From NCBI RefSeq assembly GCF_014217785.1, contig NZ_CP048814.1, forward strand, positions 4,154,001-4,218,000: DNA of 64,000 bases, read 5' to 3'. A program made the position numbers and the translations under genes. The notes below the pieces were generated by a model, which searched no databases, was not told the DNA's origin, and was given only the letters and a program-made list of their open reading frames with translations. Below, one piece after another: positions 53,251 to 61,921 of the stretch (position 1 is its first letter; the number at the start of each line of letters is the position of its first letter). The DNA comes from Rhodococcus triatomae. GTDB lineage: Bacteria > Actinomycetota > Actinomycetes > Mycobacteriales > Mycobacteriaceae.

Positions 53251-53595
53251 TCAGCCCTCGATGGTGCGGCGGTGCCCGGACTCGAGGGCGGGGCCGGACG
53301 GTGGGTCGTACCGGCTCGGTTCGTCCTTGCGGCGCGGCGGGCGGTCGTTGGCGATGAGGACCGCGATCCACGGTAGCGGGATGGACGCGCCGACGATCGC
53401 CATCGAGATCCACGGATTGCTCCATGCCCCGTACGCGAGCGCAGCCAGCACCAGCGCGGGAATGCGGAACGACATGAGGATCATGTACTTCCGGACCCGC
53501 TTGCGATGCTGTTCCTCGAACGACTCGGCAGCCTCGGTGATGAGGACGGGGTTGCCGGACGAACCCGATTCGCCGGAGACGCCGCTTCGTGCCAT
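53251..53595 (-). CDS. DUF3099 family membrane protein
   Basis: Small protein of 114 residues. An N-terminal polar part (VLITEAAESFEEQHRKRVRKYM) precedes two hydrophobic segments (about 43-62 and 66-86), then a Pro/Arg/Asp-rich cytoplasmic tail. These features and its place near sigB fit DUF3099 (Rv2709 in M. tuberculosis, from memory). It is divergent from the DUF3039 gene. Function unknown. Confidence 0.82.
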   Translation of the reverse strand: MARSGVSGESGSSGNPVLITEAAESFEEQHRKRVRKYMILMSFRIPALVLAALAYGAWSNPWISMAIVGASIPLPWIAVLIANDRPPRRKDEPSRYDPPSGPALESGHRRTIEG

Positions 53596-53733
53596 GCCCC
53601 CTACTGTTCCACTCCCGCGGGGCGATTGCACCATCGGGGCTCGAGGCGATGCCGAGCGCGGCGCTGCGCGGCGTACGGAATCCGCGCCGCACCTCGGGGG
53701 GAATCGGCGCGGCGATTGGGGCATCATGGAGGG

Positions 53734-53970
53734 GTGAGCACTCAGATCAAGGAACGCCCCGAGGTCACCGACGATCCGTCGACCGACGACGACGCGCCGA
53801 AGTTCTTCCACTACGTGAAGAAGAACAAGATCGCCGAGAGCGCGGTCATGGGTACCCATGTGGTCGCCCTCTGCGGCGAGGTCTTTCCCGTGACGAAGTC
53901 CGCGAAGCCGGGATCGCCGGTGTGCCCGGACTGCAAGAAGATCTACGAGGGTCTCCGCAAGGGCGACTGA
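53734..53970 (+). CDS. DUF3039 family protein
   Basis: Protein of 78 residues. After an acidic start, the conserved FHYVKKNKIAESAVMGTHVVALCGEVFP and a CPDCKKIYEGL zinc-ribbon-like end identify DUF3039. Three Cys (LCG and CPDC) and His residues could form one metal site. The GTG start has GGAGG very close, and CATCAT lies exactly 6 nt upstream, so initiation could be leaderless. Its last 28 bp overlap the end of the convergent YihY gene. The order matches Rv2708c. Function unknown. Confidence 0.85.
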   Translation: MSTQIKERPEVTDDPSTDDDAPKFFHYVKKNKIAESAVMGTHVVALCGEVFPVTKSAKPGSPVCPDCKKIYEGLRKGD

Positions 53971-55109
53971 ACGCGCCCGGCGTCGCCGTCCGCTCCGGGC
54001 TCGTCGGGGCGCTCGGGCGCGCCGTCCTGCCCGGGTGGCGGCTCCGCCGACTCGCTGCGACCGCCTGCCGTGTCGGTGACCTGCCGGATCGGTCCGGTGG
54101 CCAGGCGCCAGGTCAGCGTCGTCACCGGGCGCACGCTCTCCACGCCCTCCGCCGCCGCCTGTGCCGCCAGCCACTCGCGCATCTGCTCGATGCGGGTGGC
54201 CCGCGCGGGCCAGAACTCCTGGATGGTCGCGTTGAACTCGGCACCGAGCACGACGGCGAAGCCGAGGAAGAACGTGAACAGCAGGAAGGCGATCGGGGCC
54301 GCGAGTGCTCCGTAGGTGTATCCGGTGCCGGTGACCCACGACAGGTACCAGCGGAGACCACTGCTCGCGGCGAGGAAGAACCCGCCCGCGACGAGTGCGC
54401 CCCCGAGAAGCCGGTGCCACGGCAGCGACTTGTGCAGGGCGACCTTGTACAGGGTGGTCAGTCCGACGATGAGCAGCAGCCCGACCGCCGGGTAGTAGAA
54501 CGTGTCCACGATCTCACTGCCCACCGAGCGCCAGGATTCGGGGAGTACCCGCCCGAGCAGAGTCGGACCGAGGGCGACCAGCGGCAGGGTGAACACGGCG
54601 AGGATGAGGAAGATCACATACAGCAGCAGCGCGAAGAACCGCTGCCACACGGGGTGACGCGCATCCTGCTGTCCGTGCGCCTCCACGATCGAGTCCACGA
54701 ACGTGGAGATCGCCGACGAACCCGCCCACAGGGAGAGCAGGAAACCCAGGGACACGATCTCGAGCCGCCCGCGGGCGAGTACGTCGCCGACGGTCGGTTC
54801 GATGAGTTGCTCCACCACGCTGTCGCTGAACACGGTTCCGCTGAAGGTGATGATCTTCTGCCGGATGATCGTCACGGTGTCCGGGCCGAACCATCCGCCC
54901 ACGTAGCCGAGCATTCCGAGGAGTCCGAGCAACAGCGGAGGAAGGGACAGGGTCTGCCAGAAGGCGGCGGTCGCCGCTTTTCCGAAGATCGAGTCGTCCC
55001 ACGCCTTCGTGGCGGTGCGGGCGATCACCTGCCAGGTTCGCCGTAACGGATGCCAACCTCCGCCGGGAGCCGAAGGGTCCCGGCCGGCGGGTGCTGACGA
55101 TTCGCTCAT
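53943..55109 (-). CDS. YihY/BrkB family membrane protein
   Basis: Integral membrane protein of 388 residues, with six hydrophobic segments between about 45 and 300. GFLLSLWAGSSAISTFVDSIVEAHG near residue 122 and LGAEFNATIQEFWPARATRIEQMREWL near residue 287 are YihY family marks. Residues from about 320 form a hydrophilic tail rich in Gly, Pro and Glu. The family was once called ribonuclease BN in error; its real function is unknown. GGAAGA precedes the ATG. It corresponds to Rv2707 in gene order. Confidence 0.87.
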   Translation of the reverse strand: MSESSAPAGRDPSAPGGGWHPLRRTWQVIARTATKAWDDSIFGKAATAAFWQTLSLPPLLLGLLGMLGYVGGWFGPDTVTIIRQKIITFSGTVFSDSVVEQLIEPTVGDVLARGRLEIVSLGFLLSLWAGSSAISTFVDSIVEAHGQQDARHPVWQRFFALLLYVIFLILAVFTLPLVALGPTLLGRVLPESWRSVGSEIVDTFYYPAVGLLLIVGLTTLYKVALHKSLPWHRLLGGALVAGGFFLAASSGLRWYLSWVTGTGYTYGALAAPIAFLLFTFFLGFAVVLGAEFNATIQEFWPARATRIEQMREWLAAQAAAEGVESVRPVTTLTWRLATGPIRQVTDTAGGRSESAEPPPGQDGAPERPDEPGADGDAGRVQSPLRRPS

Positions 55110-55255
55110 GATGTCTTCCAGGATTCCTCACAAAACGCTCGGATGCCTACTGTCGCGACGTTGTGTCGGAATGTGGCGTTAGGCTTTCGGGGTTGTTCGA
55201 CGGTCTGTGAGGAGTGCGAGGAAACGGTGCGTGTGGTCGTGGGGAGTGCTGCCCG

Positions 55256-57007
55256 GTGAGTTCCGAGACGATTCCGTCGCAGCCGTCGTCCGACACCGGG
55301 CCGGCCCGACCGGCGGCGGCGCTGCGCGCCTGGCAGCGGCGGGCACTCACGAAATATCTCACGGTCGGGCCGCGGGACTTCCTCGCCGTCGCGACGCCCG
55401 GCGCCGGTAAGACCACCTTCGCGCTGCGGGTGGCCGCGGAGTTGCTCGGTGATCGTACGGTGGACCAGATCACCGTCGTGGCTCCGACGGAGCACCTCAA
55501 ACACCAGTGGGCGGAGTCCGCGGCGCGGGTGGGGATCGCCCTCGACTCCCGGTTCTCGAACTCGACGGGGCAGACGTCGAGCGACTACCAGGGCGTCGTC
55601 GTCACCTACGCGCAGATCGCCTCGCACCCGTTCAAGCATCGAGTCCGTACCGAGGCTCGCCGCACACTCGTGATCCTGGACGAGATCCATCACGGGGGAG
55701 ACGCCAAGAGCTGGGGCGAAGGCATCCGCGAGGCGTTCGACGGGGCCACCCGCAGGCTCGCGCTGACCGGAACGCCGTTCCGCAGTGACGACAGCCCGAT
55801 CCCGTTCGTCACGTACGAGCCGGACAACGAGGGCCTGATGCGGTCGAAGGCCGACCACGCCTATGGGTACTCCGACGCCCTCGCCGACGGCGTCGTCCGT
55901 CCGGTCGTCTTTCTCGCCTACTCCGGCGAGGCCAGGTGGCGCAACAGCGCAGGCGACGAGTTCACCGCTCGGCTCGGTGAGCCGCTCAGTGCCGAGCAGA
56001 CCGCACGCGCCTGGCGCACTGCTCTCGATCCCGCCGGAGAATGGATACCGGCCGTCCTGCACGCCGCGGACGTGCGTCTCGGCCAGTTGCGCGCGGGCGG
56101 GATGCCGGACGCGGGCGGCCTGGTCATCGCGACCGATCAGACCGTCGCCCGCGACTACGCGAAGCTGCTGACCTCGATCACCGGCGAGGAGCCGACGGTC
56201 GTTCTGTCCGACGATCCGACCGCCTCCCGGCGCATCGCCGAGTTCGCGGCGAGCAACCAGAAGTGGATGGTCGCGGTCCGGATGGTGTCCGAGGGCGTCG
56301 ACGTGCCGCGTCTGGCCGTCGGCGTGTACGCCACCAGCGCGTCCACTCCGCTGTATTTCGCACAGGCGATCGGTCGTTTCGTGCGGTCGCGGAGCAAGGG
56401 CGAGACCGCGAGCGTGTTCCTGCCTTCGGTGCCGGTGCTGCTGGACCTCGCGAGCCAGCTCGAGGCGCAACGGGACCACGTCCTGGGCAAGCCCCATCGT
56501 GAGAAGGACGGGCTCGACGACGACCTACTGGCCGACGCGAACCGCCAGAAGGACGAGCCGGGGGAGGAGGAGAAGGCGTTCACCTCGCTCGGTGCCGACG
56601 CCGAGCTCGACCAGGTGATCTACGACGGTTCGTCCTTCGGGACGGCCACCTTCTCGGGGACTGCGGAGGAGGCGGACTATCTCGGTCTTCCCGGTCTCCT
56701 CGACGCCGAGCAGATGCGCGCACTGTTGCGGCAGCGTCAGTCCGATCAGCTCGAGCGCAAGGCCAAGGAGGAGCAGGCGCAGGTCCGGCAGGCGCCACCG
56801 GAGGTCGCCGACCGGGTGGCCGCAGCCGGTCAGCTCGCGCAACTGCGCCGCGAACTCAACTCCCTGGTGGCGATGCACCATCACCGGACCGGGAAGCCGC
56901 ACGGTGTGATCCACGGGGAGCTGCGCCGCGTGTGCGGCGGCCCTCCGACGGCGATCGCCTCGGTCGAACAGCTCACCGATCGGATCTCCACGCTGCGGCA
57001 ATGGTGA
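55256..57007 (+). CDS. DEAD/DEAH-box (ResIII-type) helicase
   Basis: Superfamily 2 helicase of 583 residues. Walker A is VATPGAGKTTFALRVA (near residue 45), motif II is VILDEIHHGGDAKSWGEG (near 142), and ALTGTPFRSDD is motif III (near 170). AQAIGRFVRSR is motif VI (near 375). The C-terminal ~190 residues are helical and charged (LRQRQSDQLERKAKEEQAQ) and carry no nuclease motif that I can see. No methylase or specificity gene is nearby, so a restriction role is unlikely. The GTG at 55256 has GGGGAG; earlier GTG codons are possible. Confidence 0.85.
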   Translation: MSSETIPSQPSSDTGPARPAAALRAWQRRALTKYLTVGPRDFLAVATPGAGKTTFALRVAAELLGDRTVDQITVVAPTEHLKHQWAESAARVGIALDSRFSNSTGQTSSDYQGVVVTYAQIASHPFKHRVRTEARRTLVILDEIHHGGDAKSWGEGIREAFDGATRRLALTGTPFRSDDSPIPFVTYEPDNEGLMRSKADHAYGYSDALADGVVRPVVFLAYSGEARWRNSAGDEFTARLGEPLSAEQTARAWRTALDPAGEWIPAVLHAADVRLGQLRAGGMPDAGGLVIATDQTVARDYAKLLTSITGEEPTVVLSDDPTASRRIAEFAASNQKWMVAVRMVSEGVDVPRLAVGVYATSASTPLYFAQAIGRFVRSRSKGETASVFLPSVPVLLDLASQLEAQRDHVLGKPHREKDGLDDDLLADANRQKDEPGEEEKAFTSLGADAELDQVIYDGSSFGTATFSGTAEEADYLGLPGLLDAEQMRALLRQRQSDQLERKAKEEQAQVRQAPPEVADRVAAAGQLAQLRRELNSLVAMHHHRTGKPHGVIHGELRRVCGGPPTAIASVEQLTDRISTLRQW

Positions 57008-57010
57008 GGG

Positions 57011-57072
57011 CGGGGCGGGAAGAGATCGGCCCGGAAGAAGATGGGCCCGGAAGAAGTGGGCCCGGAAGAGAC
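57011..57072. repeat. Tandem 15-16-bp repeats after the helicase gene
   Basis: Four imperfect units, GGGCCCGGAAGAAG(A)T-like, lie at 57011-57026, 57027-57042, 57043-57057 and 57058-57072. They fill the space between the helicase stop and the terminator. Confidence 0.8.
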
Positions 57073-57108
57073 GAGACCGGCGAGTGCAGGATGCACTCGC
57101 CGGTCTCG
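57072..57108. terminator. Bidirectional terminator
   Basis: A perfect 17-bp stem (57072-57088 with 57092-57108) closes on GGA. It lies between the convergent helicase and the small zinc-binding-like gene. Confidence 0.9.
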
Positions 57109-57165
57109 GATTCGGTGGGGGAGGTGACTGCGCGAAGGATCTCGCGCCTCACCCGGACTGACAGG

Positions 57166-57354
57166 TCAGAGGGCGCTCTCACCGGAGATCGTGGCGTTCA
57201 GCTCACGCAACCGGTCGGTGTGCTCGTTGGCGTGGTGGCCGCAGAAGAGAAGCTCTCCTCCGGTCGGGAGCACGGCACGTACCCGAGCGCCGGCTCCGCA
57301 CCGATCGCAGCGATCGGCAGCCGTCAACTGGGGACTGGTCAGTGTTCCGGGCAT
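57166..57354 (-). CDS. Small zinc-ribbon-like protein (DUF7455 type)
   Basis: Protein of 62 residues: LTAADRCDRCGAGARVRAVLPTGGELLFCGHHANEH. The CxxC pair, a later Cys and two adjacent His residues make a probable zinc site. Close homologues are widespread as short proteins in actinobacteria and have no known role; the DUF number is from memory. GGAGGAG stands before the ATG. The 262 bp up to the divergent DUF952 gene hold its promoter, which I cannot place with certainty. Confidence 0.82.
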   Translation of the reverse strand: MPGTLTSPQLTAADRCDRCGAGARVRAVLPTGGELLFCGHHANEHTDRLRELNATISGESAL

Positions 57355-57603
57355 GACTCCTCCGTCCTGGCATTTCGGCTCAACGCCTCGCGCCTGGGGC
57401 TGGTCCGCCGCGTCGATGTTGCGCGGTGGATCTACTCTGTCAGACGTTTGGGATTCACGCCTTGTTCCCCGATCCGTATGTCGCCGTTGTCACGTAGGTC
57501 GAACACGGCAGGCCAGCAGGTATTCCCTCCAGCGTGTTCGCGCTCGGCTGAAGTGAGTCGGGACGCGGGTTCGGGCGCGCCGCGCGGGTGAGTCCGCGCG
57601 CGA

Positions 57604-57619
57604 TAGGGTCGCGGTCGTG
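57604..57619 (+). promoter_or_regulatory. Leaderless promoter of the DUF952 gene
   Basis: TAGGGT (57604-57609) is followed by 7 nt and the GTG at 57617; there is no ribosome binding site. Confidence 0.5.
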
Positions 57620-58012
57620 ACGGCATCCGGCGGCGACAGCACGACATCCTCCGCGGCACCCCCGCCCGGATTCCTGCTGCATCTGTGCGACGTGGCCGAG
57701 TGGGAACAGGTACGCGAGGGTGAATATCTGGTGCCGGCCCGGTTCGAGGAGGACGGATTCGTGCATCTGTCCACTCCGCAGCAGGTTCACCTCCCGGCCG
57801 GACGCCTGTTCGCCGGCCGCACGGACCTGCTGGCACTGCACGTCGATCCTGCCCGTCTGGCCGCCCCCGTGCGGTGGGAACCGGGCGTACCGTCCGATCT
57901 GGAGTCCCTGCTGTTTCCCCACCTGTACGGGCCGCTGCCGATCGCGGCGATCGTCCGGGCCGTGCCGTATCTGCCGGGCCCCGACGGCGCCTTCCCGCCG
58001 CTCGCCTCCTGA
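57617..58012 (+). CDS. DUF952 family protein
   Basis: Protein of 131 residues. LLHLCDVAEWEQVREGEYLVPARFEEDGFVHLSTPQQV is the typical DUF952 core, and the closing LFPHLYGPLPIAAIVRAVPYLPGPDG is also conserved. The fold resembles ADP-ribosyltransferase-like and glutathione-S-transferase-linked small domains; the biochemical role is unknown. The start is GTG at 57617 on a leaderless promoter. The next gene is a methyltransferase on the same strand, separated by a repeat-rich 198 bp. Confidence 0.85.
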   Translation: MTASGGDSTTSSAAPPPGFLLHLCDVAEWEQVREGEYLVPARFEEDGFVHLSTPQQVHLPAGRLFAGRTDLLALHVDPARLAAPVRWEPGVPSDLESLLFPHLYGPLPIAAIVRAVPYLPGPDGAFPPLAS

Positions 58013-58047
58013 CTTGCGCCGCCCGTCCTGTCCTCACCGCGCGTTCC

Positions 58048-58170
58048 CTGCCGTCGGCACGATGTCCGCCTGCCGTCGGCACGATGTCACAGGGTGTCGA
58101 TCTGAGCGAAACCCTGTGACATCGTCCCGGGAAGGGCGACGATGCGGGCGAGGCAATGTGACATCGTGCC
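58048..58170. repeat. Four copies of a GGCACGATGTCAC motif
   Basis: Direct copies at 58056-58067 (last bases CC) and 58078-58090 lie in a larger 19-bp direct repeat (CTGCCGTCGGCACGATGTC at 58048 and 58070). Inverted copies stand at 58116-58128 and 58158-58170. Copies 2 and 3 form a 14-bp stem (58083-58096 with 58112-58125). Confidence 0.9.
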
Positions 58171-58210
58171 GGTGCGCGGACCGGGGCGGGCGACGAGTGA
58201 GGACGGGGCC

Positions 58211-58945
58211 GTGACACGTGAGCATGCGGACGGGGCCGGCCGATCGTTCGGCGAGGCGGCCACCGCCTACGAGACGGGGCGCCCGGACTACCCGCAGGAC
58301 TTCGTGGACGAGGTCCTCCCGCCGGCACCGAGCCTCGTGGCCGATGTGGGGGCCGGTACCGGGAAGCTGACTCGGGTGGTGCGGCGGACCGGGCGCGACG
58401 TCGTGGCGGTGGACCCGGACGCACGCATGCTCGAACGGCTGTCCGCGGCCTCTCCCGAGGTGCGGACCCGAGTCGGAACAGGCGAGTCGCTGCCGTTGCC
58501 GGACGCGAGCGTCGACGCCGTCGTGTTCGGTCAGGCGTGGCACTGGGTGGATCCGCCGCGTGCCGCCGCCGAGGCGGCGCGGGTGCTGCGCGCATCCGGT
58601 CCGCTGGTGCTGCTGTGGAACATCCGTGACCTCCGCGACGGCTTCGCCCGCACCCTCGCCGAACTGATCGGCGACTCACCCGCCGAGACGTTGATCGACG
58701 GACCCGGACCCGTGGTGCCGGCGCCGTTCGGTCCACTCGAACACCTGACCGTCGACTGGGTACGGGAGATGACCACCGGTCAGCTACTCGAGATGGTCGC
58801 CAGCCGTAGCACCCTGATCGACGCGTCCGTTGCCGAGCGGAATCGCATCCTGGCGGCGGTCCGCGAGATGACCGGAGGCGGACCGGTGCGGTTGCCGTAC
58901 GTCACGCACGCGTTCGTCACCCGCCGGCCCGCCACCGGTCGCTGA
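58211..58945 (+). CDS. Class I SAM-dependent methyltransferase (UbiE/type 11 fold)
   Basis: Methyltransferase of 244 residues. RSFGEAATAYETGRPDYP near residue 10 is a typical start of the type-11 group, LVADVGAGTGKLTRVV (near residue 44) is the SAM loop, and GTGESLPLPDASVDAVVFGQAWHWVD (near 90) is motif II-III. The substrate is unknown; small molecules are usual. The GTG at 58211 has GAGGAC upstream. The preceding 198 bp carry four copies of a 13-bp motif that could be operator sites. Confidence 0.87.
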   Translation: MTREHADGAGRSFGEAATAYETGRPDYPQDFVDEVLPPAPSLVADVGAGTGKLTRVVRRTGRDVVAVDPDARMLERLSAASPEVRTRVGTGESLPLPDASVDAVVFGQAWHWVDPPRAAAEAARVLRASGPLVLLWNIRDLRDGFARTLAELIGDSPAETLIDGPGPVVPAPFGPLEHLTVDWVREMTTGQLLEMVASRSTLIDASVAERNRILAAVREMTGGGPVRLPYVTHAFVTRRPATGR

Positions 58946-58968
58946 CCGAGGCGGCGGGTCCCGGTCGC

Positions 58969-60162
58969 TCAGGTCGCCGCCGGAGCCCGGTGCCGCGCCA
59001 GCACCTCGTCCGTGTCGGCGCCCAGGACCGGGGGAGCGGACGTCATCGACGGGCGACGGCCGGCGAAGGACACCGGGAACGCGATCTGGTTCAGCGGCCC
59101 GACCGTCGGGTGCGGCACCGTCCGAATCATCCCCAACGCCTGCGTGTGGGGATCGGCGTAGATCTCGTCGAGGTGCCGGATCGGCGACACCGGAACGGAA
59201 TGGGCGGTGAGGGTGTCGCACCATTGCTCCACGGTTCCGGTCGCGAACGCGGCGGCCAACTCCTCCTCGAGCAGCGTGTGATTCTCGACCCGGTCGCGGT
59301 TGTGCCGGAATCGCGGATCGTCGGTGAGATCGTCGCGCCCGATCGCGGTGCACAGCGCCGCCCAGAGCGTGTCGTTGCCGACAGCCACGACGAAGTGTCC
59401 GTCCGAGGCCGGGAATGCCTGGTAGGGAGCCAGATTCGGATGGGCGGACCCCATGGCCTGCGGCCGCTGCCCGGTGGCGAAGTAGTTGGTGGCCCAGTTC
59501 ACGTGCAGCGCGAGCTGGCATTCGAACAGGGAGGTGGTGACGTACTGGCCGCGGCCCGTCCGGGCTCGCTCGACGAGGGCGGCCAGCAGGCCCACCAGGC
59601 CGAACAGGGCGGCACCGAGGTCGCCCATCGCGAACCCGGCCTTCATCGGTGCCCCACCCGGCTCACCGGTGAGCGACATCAGTCCGCCTGCTGCCTGGGC
59701 GATCATGTCGTACCCCGGCTCGTCCCGCAGCGGGCCGTCCTCGCCGAACGCCGAAATGTGCAGGACGATCAGGTGCGGATACTGCTCGGACAGCTCCGCG
59801 TAGTCGAAGATCTTCTGTAATCCGCTGCCGGGCTTGAAGTTCTCCACGACGACATCGGTCTCCGCGAGCATCTCGTGGATGATCCGCCTGCCCTCCTCCG
59901 ACTTCAGGTCGACGGTGACCGACTTCTTCCCCCGATTGACCGCGAGGTAATAGGTGGCGTCCGCGCCGACGAACGGCGGGCCCCACGAGCGGGTCGGGTC
60001 CCCGCCGTCGGGGTGTTCGATCTTGGTGACGTCGGCCCCGAGATCCGCGAGCGACATCGTGGCGTAGGGCCCGGCGAGGATCTTGGAGAGGTCGAGGACT
60101 CGGATGCCGGCGAGGGGCGCCGGGGAGCGGCCGGCGTCGGGGCCGTGGTCGGTGATGTTCAT
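58969..60162 (-). CDS. CaiB/BaiF (family III) CoA transferase
   Basis: Family III CoA transferase of 397 residues. LAGIRVLDLSKILAGPYATMSLADLGADVTKIE near residue 17 is the family start, RGKKSVTVDLK follows, and Asp in GYDMIAQAAGG (near residue 168) is the catalytic aspartate that forms the mixed anhydride. It moves CoA between carboxylic acids, without the energy cost of a ligase. It is the third gene of an operon and overlaps the dehydrogenase stop by 4 nt (ATGA). The acid is unknown. Confidence 0.92.
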   Translation of the reverse strand: MNITDHGPDAGRSPAPLAGIRVLDLSKILAGPYATMSLADLGADVTKIEHPDGGDPTRSWGPPFVGADATYYLAVNRGKKSVTVDLKSEEGRRIIHEMLAETDVVVENFKPGSGLQKIFDYAELSEQYPHLIVLHISAFGEDGPLRDEPGYDMIAQAAGGLMSLTGEPGGAPMKAGFAMGDLGAALFGLVGLLAALVERARTGRGQYVTTSLFECQLALHVNWATNYFATGQRPQAMGSAHPNLAPYQAFPASDGHFVVAVGNDTLWAALCTAIGRDDLTDDPRFRHNRDRVENHTLLEEELAAAFATGTVEQWCDTLTAHSVPVSPIRHLDEIYADPHTQALGMIRTVPHPTVGPLNQIAFPVSFAGRRPSMTSAPPVLGADTDEVLARHRAPAAT

Positions 60163-61880
60163 CGGAGGGCTCCTGTCGTGGTGAGTGCGCGGGGAGAGGC
60201 GGCGGACGCGGCGTCGCGGCTCACGTCGGTGCCGTCCACGACGGCGTCGAGGTGGGTCGTCGCCACTCGACACGGCTGTCCGGCGATGCCGGTGAGGTAC
60301 GCGTGGGCGACGAGCAGCGAGCGGTGGCCGGCGCCACGTGCGAGGGCGTCGTCGGCGAGGTCGTAGAGCAGTGTCGCCATCGTGGTGCGAGCCAGATCGT
60401 CGGTGTAGCGGGCACATTCGGCCTGGGCGACATCGTCGTCGCCGGAGAGCATCCGGTCCCCACGTTCTTCGAGAACGTCCCACCGGTGGGCGAGTTCGTC
60501 GCGTCCGTCCGCGCAGTCGTCGCCGAGCGCGGCGAGGACGGTACGCATGGCACCGGCGAGGGTCCGATGTCCGTCGGCCTTGCGCATGCACCGCAGCACG
60601 TCGAGCGCGATGACGTTGCTCGAGCCCTCCCAGATGGATCCGAGATGGGCGTCGCGCAGCAGGCGGGCGGACACCCAGTCCTCGATGTACCCGTTGCCGC
60701 CGCGAATCTCCATGGACTCGCCGGTCACGGAGCGGGCCCGCTTGCACACGTGGTGCTTCGCGACGGGAGTGAGGATGCGGACGAGGCTGCGTGCCTCGGG
60801 ATCTCCCGCGTCCGCGGCCTGCAGGCGCGTGCTGCTGTAGGCGACGAGCGCGAGTGCCGCCTCGGCGTCGAGTGCGAGAGGAAGGAGGGTCGCGCGCATC
60901 AGGGGCTGATCGAACAGGCGCTTGCCGAAGACTTCCCGGCTGCGGACGTGGTCGACGGCCTCGCGCACGGCACGACGCATCAGCGCGGCCGAGCGCATGG
61001 CGTTGGACAGCCGCGACGTGTTCACCATCTCGGCCATCTGCCGGAACCCGCGGTCGAGATCACCGACCTGCAGCGCATAGGCGCCGTGCAGGGTGACCTC
61101 GCCACTGGGCATCGACCGCGTACCCATCTTGTCCTTGAGTCGGTCGATCGTGTACGCGTTGTGATCGCCGTTCCCGAGTGTTCGGGGCACCATGAACATT
61201 CCGACGCCGCGCGTGCTGCCGGGCGCCCCGCCGGGGAAACGGGCCAGGGTCACGACGACGTCCGCGTCGGGGTTGGACGCGAACCACTTGCGTCCGGTGA
61301 GGCGCCACCCGGTTCCGTCGGAATCGGGTACCGCCTGCGTCTCGGTGCGGGCGATGTCGGTCCCGGCCTGGATCTCGGTCATGAACATCGCGCCGGTCAT
61401 CGACCGGTCGGGATCGGTGGAGGAGAGCGCGTCGATCCAGGGCGCGAACACCTCGGGGTCGCCGAACATCCGGAGAGTGCGGGCGGCGGCGTCGGTCATC
61501 GACACGGGGCAGGCGAGCCCGAACTCGGCTTGGACGAAGACGTACGAGGCGAGGTACTTCACGAGATGGGGCGGAACCGTGTCCCAGCCGTGCAGGCCCG
61601 CGCGGTGCGAGAGAGCGGACAGCCCGTACTCGCTGTAGGCGGCGCGGCAGAGCTCGAGGTAGGCGGGGTGGTACGCGATCCGGTCGACGCGAGTTCCGTC
61701 GCGATCGAACTGCTCGAGAGTGGGCGGATTCTTGTCGGCAGTCGCGGCGAGCGTGTCGAGACGCCCGGCGGCATCCGCACCGAGTCGGTCGAGGAGCGGG
61801 TCGAGCAGCGCGCGGTCGGACGGGGCGATCCAGCGGTCGAGAACCGCGTGCAGTGCCGGGTCGCGGTGCGTGAAGTTCAT
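60159..61880 (-). CDS. AidB-like acyl-CoA dehydrogenase
   Basis: Flavoprotein of 573 residues, larger than normal acyl-CoA dehydrogenases and similar in size to AidB. MFMTEIQAGTDIARTET (near residue 167) is the flavin-binding region, and LTGRKWFASNPDADVVVTLAR follows. RSVTGESMEIRGGNGYIEDW (near 338) and the Glu of SIWEGSSNVIALDVLR (near 420) mark the catalytic end. AidB itself is a DNA-alkylation protein, but the CoA transferase and transporter in the same operon point to oxidation of an acyl-CoA. The ATG at 61880 has GAAAGG 12 nt upstream, a weak start. Confidence 0.87.
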   Translation of the reverse strand: MNFTHRDPALHAVLDRWIAPSDRALLDPLLDRLGADAAGRLDTLAATADKNPPTLEQFDRDGTRVDRIAYHPAYLELCRAAYSEYGLSALSHRAGLHGWDTVPPHLVKYLASYVFVQAEFGLACPVSMTDAAARTLRMFGDPEVFAPWIDALSSTDPDRSMTGAMFMTEIQAGTDIARTETQAVPDSDGTGWRLTGRKWFASNPDADVVVTLARFPGGAPGSTRGVGMFMVPRTLGNGDHNAYTIDRLKDKMGTRSMPSGEVTLHGAYALQVGDLDRGFRQMAEMVNTSRLSNAMRSAALMRRAVREAVDHVRSREVFGKRLFDQPLMRATLLPLALDAEAALALVAYSSTRLQAADAGDPEARSLVRILTPVAKHHVCKRARSVTGESMEIRGGNGYIEDWVSARLLRDAHLGSIWEGSSNVIALDVLRCMRKADGHRTLAGAMRTVLAALGDDCADGRDELAHRWDVLEERGDRMLSGDDDVAQAECARYTDDLARTTMATLLYDLADDALARGAGHRSLLVAHAYLTGIAGQPCRVATTHLDAVVDGTDVSRDAASAASPRALTTTGALR

Positions 61881-61921
61881 GGTGGCGCAGGGCCTTTCTT
61901 CGGGAGCGGGGGACGGTTCGG

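Noticed and set aside
55256..57007. Restriction-modification or phage-defence system around the ResIII-type helicase
   Set aside because: No nuclease motif, methylase, or other defence gene is visible beside it; neighbours are conserved housekeeping genes.
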